A stretch of 64,000 nucleotides of DNA from CALARM01 sp964431735 (GCA_964431735.1 CAYSLJ010000001.1:1-64000); one strand, 5' to 3'. Shown: positions 24,303-32,998, counted from the stretch's first letter. Notes: generated by a model not told the origin, from the letters alone. A program made the numbers and translations.

Positions 24303-26179
24303 TTTTCACTCTTTCTGCTCCTTATATAAACAGTAAGTATAGAAATATCCGACGGTGTTACACCTGCTATTCTTCCTGCCTGACCTATTGATACAGGACG
24401 AATTTTATCTAATTTTTCTATTCCTTCCCGTGACAAAGAAGGTATATTATGATAATTAATATTATCAGGTATGAGCATCTGCTCCAGTTTTTGAGATCTT
24501 TCTATCATCTGCAATTCTTTTTTTATATAGCCTTCATATGTAATTTCTATTTCTATCTGTTTTATGACACTGTTCGGAATGGCCGGTCTTTCTGTGTCAA
24601 GAGGTGCAAGGGATGAGTAGTTTATATCAGGTCTTCTGAGTAATTCTTTTAAGGAAATATTTTCTTGAGGCTCGTGGCCGGTAATTTCTATAAATTTTTC
24701 TCTTTGCCCCGGACCGAGACCTGTTTTTACCGATTCCAGTCTCCTCATTTCTGTCTTTATCTGTTCCATTTTTTCACAGTATTTTTTATATCTCTCTTCC
24801 GATACAGGTCCTATCTTGTAACCCTTCGGTGTAAGCCTCTGATCTGCATTATCCTGGCGTAGCATAAGTCGATGTTCGGCTCTGGAAGTAAACATTCTGT
24901 AAGGCTCTGATGTTCCTTTTGTTATTAAATCATCTATAAGTACACCTGTATAAGCTTCTGATCTGCTCAGAATAAAAGGTTCTTTCCCTTTCACTCTCAG
25001 GGAAGCATTGATACCTGCCATAATTCCCTGGGCTGCCGCTTCTTCATATCCTGATGTGCCGTTTATCTGTCCGGCAAGATAGAGACCTTTTATTTTTTTT
25101 GTCTCTAAAGTGGGATGGAGCTGCGTGGGAAATACAAAATCATATTCAATACCATAACCGGGACGCATTATCTCTGCTTCTTCAAGTCCCGGTATGGTTT
25201 TTAACATGGCAAGCTGAACATCTTCAGGCAGACTCGTAGCCATGCCCTGTACGTATATTTCATTTGTATCCAGTCCTTCAGGCTCAAGAAAGACCTGATG
25301 GGATATTCTGTCCGGGAATTTAAAGATCTTATCTTCTATGGAGGGACAATATCTGGGGCCTATACCGACAATTTTTCCGCTGTAAAGGGGAGATCTGTCA
25401 AGATTTTTTAATATTATTTCCTTCGTTTTTTCATTTGTATAGGTAAGATAACAGCAGAGCTGTTTTTCCGGAATCACTTCAGGAGACATAAAAGAAAAAA
25501 CAAGTGGTTCCTGTGAAGGTTCCTGGGTGATTGTTTTGGAAAAATCTACAGTATTTTTATTTACTCTCGGTGTTGTACCTGTTTTAAGCCTGCCGAGTTC
25601 AAGACCTGCTTTTTTTAGAGATACAGATAATTGATTGGATGGGAATTCCCCCGCTCTCCCGGCAGAGAAACTTGTGAGACCTATGTGCACTGTACCTCCA
25701 AGGAAGGTGCCTGTTGTAATTACTACAGTTTTCCCTTCGTAAAAATTACCTGTCTGAGTGAGAATACCGGTTACATGGCCGTCAGAAATCATAATTTCTT
25801 CAGCCATGGCCTGTTTGATGTCAAGATTTTCCTGGTTTTCCAGGACTCTTTTCATTCTGTTTTTATATTTAACTCTGTCTGACTGGGCGCGAAGAGCGTG
25901 AACAGCAGGACCTTTACTGGTATTTAACATTCTTATATGTATATGAGTTTCATCTGTATTAATTGCCATTTCACCTCCAAGAGCATCTACTTCTCTTGCA
26001 AGGTTTGCTTTCGCAGGTCCTCCTATACTTGGATTACATGGCATAATTGCCAGTGTATCAAGGTTTATTGTAAGTAAAAGGGTTTTACAGCCTGTTCTGG
26101 CGGAAGCAAGGGCTGCTTCACATCCTGCATGGCCTCCTCCTATAACTATGACATCATATTTTCGGGGATATGGAATCAT
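24299..26179 (-). CDS. mnmG: tRNA uridine 5-carboxymethylaminomethyl modification enzyme MnmG (GidA)
   Basis: At 626 residues this is full family length. The N-terminal FAD site VIGGGHAGCEAALASARTG, CNPSIGGPAKANLAREVDAL and the GTFLGGTVHIG region are conserved. Later motifs include RPGYGIEYDF, GQINGTSGYEEAAAQG, and SRAEHRLMLRQDNAD. With MnmE it installs the cmnm5 group at the wobble uridine of several tRNAs, using FAD and methylene-tetrahydrofolate. AAGAGGT precedes the ATG. No mnmE, rsmG or parAB neighbours are present. Its final S-E-K-stop is encoded by GTGAAAA-type heptamers. Confidence 0.97.
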   Translation of the reverse strand: MIPYPRKYDVIVIGGGHAGCEAALASARTGCKTLLLTINLDTLAIMPCNPSIGGPAKANLAREVDALGGEMAINTDETHIHIRMLNTSKGPAVHALRAQSDRVKYKNRMKRVLENQENLDIKQAMAEEIMISDGHVTGILTQTGNFYEGKTVVITTGTFLGGTVHIGLTSFSAGRAGEFPSNQLSVSLKKAGLELGRLKTGTTPRVNKNTVDFSKTITQEPSQEPLVFSFMSPEVIPEKQLCCYLTYTNEKTKEIILKNLDRSPLYSGKIVGIGPRYCPSIEDKIFKFPDRISHQVFLEPEGLDTNEIYVQGMATSLPEDVQLAMLKTIPGLEEAEIMRPGYGIEYDFVFPTQLHPTLETKKIKGLYLAGQINGTSGYEEAAAQGIMAGINASLRVKGKEPFILSRSEAYTGVLIDDLITKGTSEPYRMFTSRAEHRLMLRQDNADQRLTPKGYKIGPVSEERYKKYCEKMEQIKTEMRRLESVKTGLGPGQREKFIEITGHEPQENISLKELLRRPDINYSSLAPLDTERPAIPNSVIKQIEIEITYEGYIKKELQMIERSQKLEQMLIPDNINYHNIPSLSREGIEKLDKIRPVSIGQAGRIAGVTPSDISILTVYIRSRKSEK

Positions 26180-26247
26180 ATGAATTTACCTCTTAACAAG
26201 TGAACAGCGGGTGGTTATACGGCACTGAATGCCGGTTATATGCAACG

Positions 26248-26275
26248 CGTCACGCGTCACGCGTCACGCGTCACG
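26248..26275. repeat. Heptamer array, four CGTCACG units
   Basis: Four identical units lie between plsX and mnmG, 56 bp beyond the plsX stop. On the minus strand they read CGTGACG away from plsX. Confidence 0.92.
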
Positions 26276-26330
26276 ATTAAAGTCCGGTAGAAACTTGAAA
26301 AATGTGTTTCTTAAATAACCGGGAAGTTAA

Positions 26331-27317
26331 CTAATGAACCTTAAATTTACTCGCTATTTCTTTGACAAAACCGCTTTCTACAAATTTTACAGCCATTTTT
26401 ATGGCATTTTTAATTGCTTTTGCCCTGGCCCGCCCGTGAGTGATTACACAGACGCCGTTGATACCAATCAGAGGAGCACCGCCATGTTCGGAAAAATCGA
26501 GTATTTTCTTCGCATTACTCATTATTGTCTTAAATTCATCTGAAAAATTACCGTCAGGCCATATTTTCATGGCCTCTTTTTTTATGAGAGCCACGATAAA
26601 ATTGGCTGCCCCTTCACCTGTTTTAAGCACCATATTACCGGTGAAACCGTCACATACGACTATATTGGCTTTATTGAATAAAAGTTCTGTTCCTTCAACA
26701 TTTCCTATAAAATTAAGCTCTGACTTCGAAAGTAATTTATATGTTTCCAGGGTAAGTTCATTACCTTTAGTGGCTTCCTCTCCAATATTGAGGAGTCCTA
26801 TCTTAGGGTTATCTATCTTATAAACAGCTCTGGCAAGTGCGTCTCCCATAAGAGCAAATTCAACTAAAAAACCGGGTTTGCAATCTTTATTTGCTCCTGC
26901 ATCGAGCATAATAACTGTGCCGTAAATTCCCGGCCAGAGTGTAGCAATAGCAGGTCTTTCCACACCGGGGATACGGCCTGTTTTGAAGAGACATGCTGCC
27001 ATGGCAGCTCCAGTATTTCCTGCCGCTACTACACCATCTGCCTCTCCTTCACCTACTAACTGTGCAGCTACTACTATAGATGCATCTTTTTTCTTTCTTA
27101 TACTTTTAGACGGAGACTCATCCATTCCTATTACTTCAGATGCATGGCGAATATGGACAAGTGGACTGGCAGGAGTTCCTTCCATACATTTCTTTATTTC
27201 CTTTTCATCTCCTACTAAAATTACCTCTACTCCGTATTCAATGGCAGCTTCTATACCACCGAGAACTATTTCCTTCGGAGCAAAATCTCCTCCCATTGCA
27301 TCAATGGCTATTCTCAT
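26331..27317 (-). CDS. plsX: Acyl-ACP:phosphate acyltransferase PlsX
   Basis: The 328-residue protein opens MRIAIDAMGGDFAPKEIVLG, the family hallmark. VVAAGNTGAAMA, LDAGANKDCKP and VVCDGFTGNMVLKTGEG are further conserved blocks. PlsX makes acyl-phosphate from acyl-ACP, the first step of the PlsX-PlsY phospholipid route, as a peripheral membrane enzyme. AAGGTGAT precedes the ATG. The usual neighbours rpmF and fab genes are absent; mnmG lies downstream. Confidence 0.97.
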   Translation of the reverse strand: MRIAIDAMGGDFAPKEIVLGGIEAAIEYGVEVILVGDEKEIKKCMEGTPASPLVHIRHASEVIGMDESPSKSIRKKKDASIVVAAQLVGEGEADGVVAAGNTGAAMAACLFKTGRIPGVERPAIATLWPGIYGTVIMLDAGANKDCKPGFLVEFALMGDALARAVYKIDNPKIGLLNIGEEATKGNELTLETYKLLSKSELNFIGNVEGTELLFNKANIVVCDGFTGNMVLKTGEGAANFIVALIKKEAMKIWPDGNFSDEFKTIMSNAKKILDFSEHGGAPLIGINGVCVITHGRARAKAIKNAIKMAVKFVESGFVKEIASKFKVH

Positions 27318-27343
27318 GCTTAAATCACCTTTTTATAAAATAT

Positions 27344-27402
27344 CGTGACCCGTCACGCGTGACGAGAGTATATATATGTATTATTTATGCTTAACTCAGT
27401 AA
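27344..27402. repeat. Heptamer array with family C right end
   Basis: CGTGACC, CGTCACG, CGTGACG units are followed by GAGAGTATATATATGTATTA and TTATGCTTAACTCAGTA, the right half of family C elements (compare 42,838-42,924). No matching left inverted repeat is seen, so this is a partial copy upstream of plsX. Confidence 0.65.
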
Positions 27403-27473
27403 ATTTATTTAGAACTCAATTTTTTAAATTCTCCATTTATCAATTTGAATCCTTCATAGAGGATAAATATCTT

Positions 27474-27580
27474 TTACCAGTTACCGGTTACCAGTTACCG
27501 GTTAGCGGTAACCGGTATTATAAATTACCTGTCACCATTCACTTTTCACTTTTCACGATTCACTATTCACTTTTCACTTT
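27474..27580. repeat. TTACCGG heptamers followed by TTCAC-type heptamers
   Basis: 27,474-27,515 contains TTACCAG, TTACCGG, TTACCAG, TTACCGG, TTAGCGG, TAACCGG in a strict 7-bp period. From about 27,530 a second family (TTCACTT, TTCACGA, TTCACTA) takes over and runs into the 3' end of the HEAT-repeat gene. Confidence 0.88.
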
Positions 27581-28627
27581 CTTAATCTGAATCTTTAAAT
27601 CAACAAGTCTGGCCTGACAGTCTTCTATCATTTTATAGTTATAATCTATATCTTTCTTAAAATCAATATACATATTTTCAGATATAAGGCCTCTGCTTCG
27701 ACCTATATATAGATCGAGTATTTTCCCAAGTTCTGTATGTATGACTTCATATTCCATCGGTGGCTTTAGAGAATTCAGAGTATTCCTTAAATTCCGGAAT
27801 TTTGCTTCTAAACTGCCTGATTTAACGTTAATCTGAGAAATTTTTGTCTGTTCAAGATTGGATTTTTCCAGTTCCTGATTGAGTGAAAACAGTTCCTTAC
27901 CTGTAAACTCAGAATTTGTAATTATCTTTTCAATACCTGCTTTATAATTTTTTTCAGGATTTGTCGATTTATAAACAAAAAAACCTGCAATAATTATGAG
28001 GATAATAAAGAGTGCAGGTATAATGAAATTTGTTCTTTTTATAGATTTTACTTTTACCTCTGCTACTCTGTCTCCGTCCCATTTTATCTCATAACCAAGC
28101 CTCTGAAGTCCTTCAAGAGCAGCCCTTTCCACTCTGGGATCCTGACCTGTGAGCATACGGGCCATAGCATTTATACAGTCTCTTGTAGCCAGTTCTTCCA
28201 GGGCTTTTAATGCCTTTATTTTTACTTCAGGTACATTATCGTCAAGGGTTTTTATAAGTGCTTCCTGTGCTTTATGCCCTTTGAGCCTTCCTATTGTTTC
28301 TGCTGCTGCCCCTCTTATTTCAGGTAATTTATCTTTAAGAAGGGAGCCCATCAGGGCGTCCACAACATCTCTGTCCTGAAGTTCTGCAAGAGCTTTTATT
28401 GCTTCAATGCGACAGTCACGATCTTCATCTTTCATGGCAATTTCCAGTATGGGAACAACTACTCTTAAATCCTTCGTAGTTCCCAGGGTTTTTATAACAC
28501 TTTTTTTATTCTTCCCTTTTTTGTTCAGTTCTTTAATCATTTCCTGTATCTGATCCTTAAGAGATGCACCGCAGTTGGAACATATTTCTCTGCTGACAGA
28601 ATCTTGATTACACTTTAAACACCTCAT
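27563..28627 (-). CDS. Zinc-ribbon, HEAT-repeat membrane protein
   Basis: The protein has 354 residues. A zinc ribbon opens it (C3, C6, C16, C19; MRCLKCNQ and ICSNCG). Residues about 35-190 are HEAT or PBS-lyase-like repeats with recurring patterns such as CRIEAIKALAELQDRDVVDA and VKIKALKALEELATRDCINA. One membrane helix follows (about 198-217, FIIPALFIILIIIAGFFVY), then a coiled-coil region. It is probably a membrane-anchored scaffold with a cytoplasmic helical repeat domain; partner unknown. The start overlaps the rsmE stop by four bases. The last codons (V-K-S-E-stop) come from the GTGAAAA array. Confidence 0.75.
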   Translation of the reverse strand: MRCLKCNQDSVSREICSNCGASLKDQIQEMIKELNKKGKNKKSVIKTLGTTKDLRVVVPILEIAMKDEDRDCRIEAIKALAELQDRDVVDALMGSLLKDKLPEIRGAAAETIGRLKGHKAQEALIKTLDDNVPEVKIKALKALEELATRDCINAMARMLTGQDPRVERAALEGLQRLGYEIKWDGDRVAEVKVKSIKRTNFIIPALFIILIIIAGFFVYKSTNPEKNYKAGIEKIITNSEFTGKELFSLNQELEKSNLEQTKISQINVKSGSLEAKFRNLRNTLNSLKPPMEYEVIHTELGKILDLYIGRSRGLISENMYIDFKKDIDYNYKMIEDCQARLVDLKIQIKKVKSE

Positions 28628-29358
28628 AAATAACCCTCCTCTAACTCATATAAAATAATAGAAAGAGCCACAGGCCCTGCCGTCTCTGTTCTCAATATTC
28701 TTTTCCCGATTGATACGGTCTGAAGGTTATGAGACAGAGCAAGAGAGATTTCTTCTTCTGTAAAATCACCTTCAGGGCCTATAAATATAAAAATTTTTTC
28801 AATTTTTTTATGTTGTTTCCTCAGAATTTTTTTTAGAGATATAGAACCGGGACAGAATATAAGGCCAGATTCTCCGGGTTTTACAAGAGATAGGGATTCA
28901 TTGAAAGTGAGAGGTTCTTTTATTTCCGGTACAGTCATTCTTCCTGACTGTTGCGTCGCAGATTTTGCAATTTTCCTCCATCTTTCCAGTTTTTGAGGGC
29001 CTGTTGAATTAATACTTCTGGCAGTTATAACAGGTTGTATTTTTTTTACTCCTATTTCAATAGCTTTTTCCACTATAAAATCCATCTTCTGCCCCTTCGG
29101 GAGAGCCTGACAGAGTATTACAGATAAAGAAGGTTCTACGTTACGATAGTCTGTCTGAATTATTCTGGCTATAAGTCTGTCATGTTTTATTTCCTCTGCT
29201 TCTACTGTATATTCCATATTTGAACCGTCAAAAACTTTGAAATTATCTCCTTTTCTACAGCGAAGCACGCTTACGAGATGCTTCAAATCAGAGCCTTCAA
29301 TTGTAACATATCCGTCTTTTATATATTCTTCTGTTATGTAAAATCTCGGTATGCTCAT
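28624..29358 (-). CDS. rsmE: 16S rRNA m3U1498 methyltransferase RsmE
   Basis: The 244-residue protein has the family layout: an N-terminal PUA-like domain (HLVSVLRCRKGDNFKVFDGS), then a SPOUT methyltransferase domain with ALPKGQKMDFIVEKAIEIGV, ATQQSGRMTVPEI, FIGPEGDFTEEEI and LGKRILRTETA-like SIGKRILRTETAGPVAL at the C-terminal knot. It methylates U1498 of 16S rRNA using SAM. It is coupled to the HEAT-repeat gene by a 4-bp overlap. Confidence 0.96.
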   Translation of the reverse strand: MSIPRFYITEEYIKDGYVTIEGSDLKHLVSVLRCRKGDNFKVFDGSNMEYTVEAEEIKHDRLIARIIQTDYRNVEPSLSVILCQALPKGQKMDFIVEKAIEIGVKKIQPVITARSINSTGPQKLERWRKIAKSATQQSGRMTVPEIKEPLTFNESLSLVKPGESGLIFCPGSISLKKILRKQHKKIEKIFIFIGPEGDFTEEEISLALSHNLQTVSIGKRILRTETAGPVALSIILYELEEGYL

Positions 29359-29427
29359 AGGTAAAATATAACATATAGAGTATATCTTTTCAATTGGTCG
29401 GCAGTGAATGGTTACGGAAAATAGTTA

Positions 29428-29487
29428 ATATGAGAAGCATAATGCGTAACGAGAGCATGTCTGTATTATTTATTCTCACCTCAGTAA
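29428..29487. repeat. Family C element, degenerate copy
   Basis: ATATGAGAAGCATAA, a short CGTAACG remnant, GAGAGCATGT, then TTATTCTCACCTCAGTAA. The layout matches the family C copies at 42,838 and 48,475 but the heptamer core is reduced to about one unit. Confidence 0.6.
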
Positions 29488-29550
29488 TAAATTATGAAAT
29501 ACGCTATAGGTGAAAGAGTTAAATGTTAACAAATTATTAACATTAATTTA

Positions 29551-29579
29551 TTGAACTGTGGAGTAAAATTTTGTAATAT
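29551..29579 (+). promoter_or_regulatory. Sigma-70-type promoter for the glycine-rich gene
   Basis: TTGAAC and TAATAT are separated by exactly 17 bases, 45 bp before the start of the next gene. An AT-rich stretch with a GTTAACAAATTATTAAC palindrome-like motif lies just upstream. Confidence 0.7.
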
Positions 29580-29623
29580 AAAATTCAATGAATGATAATC
29601 TATAGATTATAGGAGGATAAACT

Positions 29624-30100
29624 ATGAAAATAAGTGGTTTTCAACAGAATTATACATCTGTAAAAACACCTGGTGCAGGTAAACAGCAGGAAATAAATAA
29701 GGATCTGGTAGTTCTCGGACAGAACAATGACGATAATGCTCTTATATTTCAAAAACCTCTTGGTCAGATGAAAGCAGGAGATATATCCCCTGGAGTCATT
29801 TATGCAGCTCTGGGAGCAATAGCAGCAGGAGGAGCTCTTGTTTCAGGTGTCGGTATTCTTGGCAAAACCCTGGGGGGAGTTCCCGGCGCTCTGATGGCAA
29901 CAGGTGTGGCAGCAGTTGCGGGAGGACTTTTATGCGGTAAAGACGGAAATAATATAAAATTTGATAAATTCCTTAAAGGTGCCGCAGCAGGAGCAGCACT
30001 GGCAGGCGGAGGAGCACTTGTTTCTGGTTTTAATGTTCCTTTAGCCCTTGGGGCAGGAGCAGCAGGTGGACTCGGTTTCGCCGTAGCAGATATTACCTAG
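29624..30100 (+). CDS. Glycine/alanine-rich membrane-type protein of unknown function
   Basis: This 158-residue protein has a polar N-terminus of about 50 residues without a signal peptide, then hydrophobic Gly/Ala segments (YAALGAIAAGGALVSGVGIL; GAAAGAALAGGGALVSGFNV) in two related halves, each containing GGALVSG. The glycine spacing suggests glycine-zipper membrane helices. AGGAGG stands before the ATG. The gene has its own strong promoter and a textbook terminator, so it is an independent transcription unit. Function unknown; a pore-forming or bacteriocin-like role is possible but unproven. Confidence 0.75.
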   Translation: MKISGFQQNYTSVKTPGAGKQQEINKDLVVLGQNNDDNALIFQKPLGQMKAGDISPGVIYAALGAIAAGGALVSGVGILGKTLGGVPGALMATGVAAVAGGLLCGKDGNNIKFDKFLKGAAAGAALAGGGALVSGFNVPLALGAGAAGGLGFAVADIT

Positions 30101-30110
30101 TTGCCGGGAA

Positions 30111-30152
30111 AATAAGACGTGAGACGGGTTCCGTCCACGTCTTATTTTTTTT
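30111..30152 (+). terminator. Rho-independent terminator of the glycine-rich gene
   Basis: An 11-bp outer stem AATAAGACGTG/CACGTCTTATT plus an inner GACGG/CCGTC stem with a 3-base loop is followed by eight T. Confidence 0.96.
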
Positions 30153-30557
30153 GATTAATAGAATATTTCTTCACTTTATGAAATTTTTATAGAGGCACTA
30201 TTTTTTGCTAAAGATAAATTCATTTTTACTGGAAACTCTAATTGATTTTATAATTTTTAAATACACAAAATAATTCAATAATTACTTTTCTGTAGGTTTA
30301 GATGGTATATATCATATAAATTAAGTAGAGTAAATTCAGACTGCAGGCAGTCCGGTGTAAATTAATTCAGGACTGTCTGATTAACAATTCCTTACTAACA
30401 GTCATGACCGTTTCGGTCACAACGAAGTATGAGAATTCGTTCCTCCCGTCACGCGTTACGCGTTACGCGTTACGATTCTCATATAATATTTCACAATATA
30501 CTTTTCCTCATGAAAATGTTATAATACATAAAGTTTTTATCCATGGAGGAGGTAAAT
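30153..30557. other. Leader region of the corrinoid methyltransferase gene
   Basis: About 400 AT-rich bases without a gene. They hold the family D element (30,403-30,486) with a heptamer array at 30,447-30,474. I looked for a cobalamin riboswitch before the corrinoid gene and did not find its conserved B12 box. Confidence 0.6.
30403..30486 (+). repeat. Composite inverted repeat, family D, with heptamer core
   Basis: CATGACCG-TTT-CGGTCACAACGA, then GTATGAGAATTCG, four units CGTCACG, CGTTACG, CGTTACG, CGTTACG, and CGATTCTCATATAA. The ends GAGAAT and ATTCTC pair. The copy at 34,361-34,428 is closely similar; that at 5983-6058 is degenerate. Confidence 0.8.
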
Positions 30558-31967
30558 ATGATTATAATAGGGGAACTTATAAATTCCACCAGAAAAAAAG
30601 TAAAAGAAGCCATAGAGAAGAAGGACGAACATTATATCCGTAAACTTGTTCACCTTCAGAAGGGTGCCACATTTATAGATGTAAATTCAGCCATGAGCCG
30701 TAAATCTGAGATTGAAGATCTTGCATGGCTTATAAATATAGTTCAGTCTGAAACAGACCTGCCTCTGTCAATTGATACTCCGAATGAAGATGCTATGGAA
30801 GAAGGGATAAAATTATGTAAAATCGCTCCTATGATAAATTCCATAACAAACGAGCCAAAGAGAGAGAGGCTCATAAAGCTTGCGAAAAAATATAACTGCT
30901 TTCTGGTAGCCCTTCCGCTGGGAGGATTTAATAAAATGCCTCTTACGGTAAAAGACAGAATGGAAGAGGCAAAATTACTTGTAGAGGAATTGCTTAAAGG
31001 AGGCATAGAAAAAGATAAAATCTATCTTGACCCTCTTATACTGGGAGTCGGAAGTAACAGTGAAGCAGGGAGAATTGCCCTTGAGACTGTAAGAGCTTTT
31101 AAGAAGGAATTTGCCGGTATAAATACGATATGCGGATTGAGTAATATTTCTTTCGGCCTTCCTGACAGGAAATTATTTAACAGAACCTATCTTTCTATGA
31201 TGATAGAGGCAGGACTTGACGGAGCAATAACAGATCCTTCAGATGAAGAATTGATGAAAACCCTTAAAACTTCATTCGTACTTACAGGAAGAGAGAAATT
31301 CTCCAGGGAAAAAGTCAGAGAGAAAGAACAGACATCATCTCTTCTTGAAGAATTAAAAGGGAAAATAGAAGAAGGCCTTGATGATGAGGCGAAAGAAATT
31401 ACTGAAAAATTATTGAAAGAAGATATAAATCCCGGAGAAATACTTGCCTGTCTTATAAAAGCAATGGAAGTGACAGGAGAAAAATACAGTGCCGGAGAAA
31501 TCTATGTACCGGAAATGATGATGTCTGCCTCTGCCATGAAAGAGTGTCTCACCATGTTAAAGCCTCATCTATTGAAGGCAAAAGTGGAACCGGTGGGACT
31601 CTGTGTAATGGGAACGGTGGAAGATGACCTTCATGACATAGGGCAGAACCTTGTATCAATGATGCTTGAAGGTGCAGGTTTTGAAGTGTTCAATCTCGGA
31701 GCAGATGTGTCTGCAGTGGAATTTCTGAAAACGGTACAGGAGAAAAAACCTGATCTCCTGGGACTTTCGGCTATGCTTACAACTACAATGGTAAAAATGG
31801 GAGAGATTATTTCTGATTTAAAGGCCCGGGGTCTCAGGGATAAAGTCAGGGTTATAGTAGGAGGTGCTCCGCTTAATCAGGAATTTGCAGACGAAATAGG
31901 AGCAGACGGCTACGGAAAAGACGCCACTGAAGCAGTATTGCTGGCTAAAAAATTAATAAAAAGGTAA
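30558..31967 (+). CDS. Pterin-dependent methyltransferase fused to a corrinoid protein
   Basis: The protein has 469 residues from the ATG at 30,558, which follows GGAGGAGG at five bases; an upstream ATG at 30,543 overlaps that site. Residues 1-260 are a DHPS-like TIM barrel of the methyltetrahydrofolate:corrinoid type (FIDVNSAMS, SIDTPNEDAMEEGI, YLDPLILGVG). Residues about 270-350 form the helical cap and 350-469 the B12-binding domain with DLHDIG (DxHxxG, base-off histidine), GLSAMLTTTM and VGGAPL. It would move a methyl group between tetrahydrofolate and cob(I)amide. In acetogens and others the two parts are usually separate proteins (AcsE-like or MtvA-like plus MtaC-like). The partner methyltransferase is not in the window. 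Confidence 0.88.
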   Translation: MIIIGELINSTRKKVKEAIEKKDEHYIRKLVHLQKGATFIDVNSAMSRKSEIEDLAWLINIVQSETDLPLSIDTPNEDAMEEGIKLCKIAPMINSITNEPKRERLIKLAKKYNCFLVALPLGGFNKMPLTVKDRMEEAKLLVEELLKGGIEKDKIYLDPLILGVGSNSEAGRIALETVRAFKKEFAGINTICGLSNISFGLPDRKLFNRTYLSMMIEAGLDGAITDPSDEELMKTLKTSFVLTGREKFSREKVREKEQTSSLLEELKGKIEEGLDDEAKEITEKLLKEDINPGEILACLIKAMEVTGEKYSAGEIYVPEMMMSASAMKECLTMLKPHLLKAKVEPVGLCVMGTVEDDLHDIGQNLVSMMLEGAGFEVFNLGADVSAVEFLKTVQEKKPDLLGLSAMLTTTMVKMGEIISDLKARGLRDKVRVIVGGAPLNQEFADEIGADGYGKDATEAVLLAKKLIKR

Positions 31968-31970
31968 TTC

Positions 31971-32004
31971 GTAATCAATGAACAGCAACCTGTTCATTGA
32001 TTAC
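31971..32004. repeat. 15-bp perfect hairpin after the corrinoid gene
   Basis: GTAATCAATGAACAG is followed by a 4-base loop and its exact reverse complement. No T run follows, so it is not a standard terminator. Its left arm is GTAAnnn-type sequence beginning at the gene's TAA stop. Confidence 0.85.
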
Positions 32005-32017
32005 CGGTCACTGATCT

Positions 32018-32539
32018 ATGAAAACTTTTACCGCTACACAGAGAACTGTTTATCTCGGACTCTTTATTGCCATTACGATTATACTTGCAAGATATGTTAA
32101 TGTTCAGATAAAAATCATTACTTTTCATGGTTTTCCAATCATATTATCAGGTATAATTTTCGGCCCTTTATCGGGAGCCATAGTAGGCGGCCTGTCTGAT
32201 ATTCTGGGGTATTTTCTGAATTCTTTCGGCAAAATGTACCATCCGGGATTTACCCTTACATCTGCCCTTACAGGTTTTATTCCTGCCATGTTTCTCTTAC
32301 CTTTTAATAAAGATATGAAGATGCCTTCTTTATGGTATCTTACTCTTGCCATATTTACAGGACAGTTTATAACAAAAATCCTGCTTATGCCATATTTTTA
32401 CTCCCAGATGGTGGGAAAAAATTTCCTTATAATAAAAATGCTGGAAGGAAGTTTTTCCCAGCTGATTCACATACCGTTATATGCCTTTCTCATATATAAA
32501 ATATTAAAAGCTTTCAGGCTCAGAAATGAAAGCTTTTAA
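32018..32539 (+). CDS. ECF transporter S component, FolT-like
   Basis: This 173-residue membrane protein has five or six hydrophobic segments. HGFPIILSGIIFGPLSGAIV, GGLSDILGYF and HPGFTLTSALTGFIPAMF are typical of folate-specific (FolT) and related S components of energy-coupling-factor importers. It needs a shared EcfAA'T module, which is not encoded here. Position right after a folate-dependent methyltransferase supports a folate or related substrate. No ribosome site is obvious before the ATG, so translation may depend on the hairpin region. Confidence 0.8.
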   Translation: MKTFTATQRTVYLGLFIAITIILARYVNVQIKIITFHGFPIILSGIIFGPLSGAIVGGLSDILGYFLNSFGKMYHPGFTLTSALTGFIPAMFLLPFNKDMKMPSLWYLTLAIFTGQFITKILLMPYFYSQMVGKNFLIIKMLEGSFSQLIHIPLYAFLIYKILKAFRLRNESF

Positions 32540-32581
32540 TATTTTATTCATTGCCATGCGTCAACGGTCACAGGTCACAAT

Positions 32582-32944
32582 TTAAATTATGCCGAACATA
32601 GAGAGTTCTTTTTCCAGAAATTCGTCTATTTCTCCTATGACCTCTATCTGAACATCTCCGCTGTCATCATAGTAAAAGACAAATTCCTCCCCGCTTTCCA
32701 GTTTTATAGAATCCGTTTTACCTGTTCTGGTGTAATAAAAATTTAAGGTTCCATATGGAGTTTCTATATAATCTATCATCTGATCATCATCTTCGTCATA
32801 AAAGAATTCATATTTACCTTCATCGGGACATATGATATGATCCAGTATTTTATCATCTGTATAATTAAATTTATAAAGACCTTCTTCTGTTTCTATATAT
32901 TTTATTCTTCCATCTTTAAGTTTAACCACTTTTTCTTCACTCAT
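32582..32944 (-). CDS. Small protein with YD-type beta repeats
   Basis: The product has 120 residues from the ATG at 32,944, eight bases after GGAGG; an upstream ATG overlaps the site. Its sequence alternates short strands: IKYIETEEGLYKFNYTDD, YEFFYDEDDDQMIDYIETPY, TLNFYYTRTGKTDSIKLESG, EFVFYYDDSG. This resembles YD/RHS-like beta repeats without a toxin tip. It is very acidic and has no signal peptide. Function unknown. Confidence 0.65.
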   Translation of the reverse strand: MSEEKVVKLKDGRIKYIETEEGLYKFNYTDDKILDHIICPDEGKYEFFYDEDDDQMIDYIETPYGTLNFYYTRTGKTDSIKLESGEEFVFYYDDSGDVQIEVIGEIDEFLEKELSMFGII

Positions 32945-32970
32945 AACATCAACCTCCATTTTTTTAAGAT

Positions 32971-32998
32971 ATCAGCTATCAGCTATCAGCTTTCAGCT
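32971..32998. repeat. ATCAGCT heptamers
   Basis: ATCAGCT, ATCAGCT, ATCAGCT, TTCAGCT: another sequence family with the same 7-bp period, just upstream of the YD-repeat gene. Confidence 0.85.

Noticed and set aside
30153..30557. Cobalamin riboswitch before the corrinoid methyltransferase gene
   Set aside because: I could not find the conserved B12 box or the expected stem order.
30404..30643. A 79-codon ORF upstream of the corrinoid gene
   Set aside because: It translates the family D repeat and heptamer array and overlaps the real gene in another frame.
31971..32004. Rho-independent terminator after the corrinoid gene
   Set aside because: The stem is perfect but no T run follows, and a same-strand gene begins 14 bp later.
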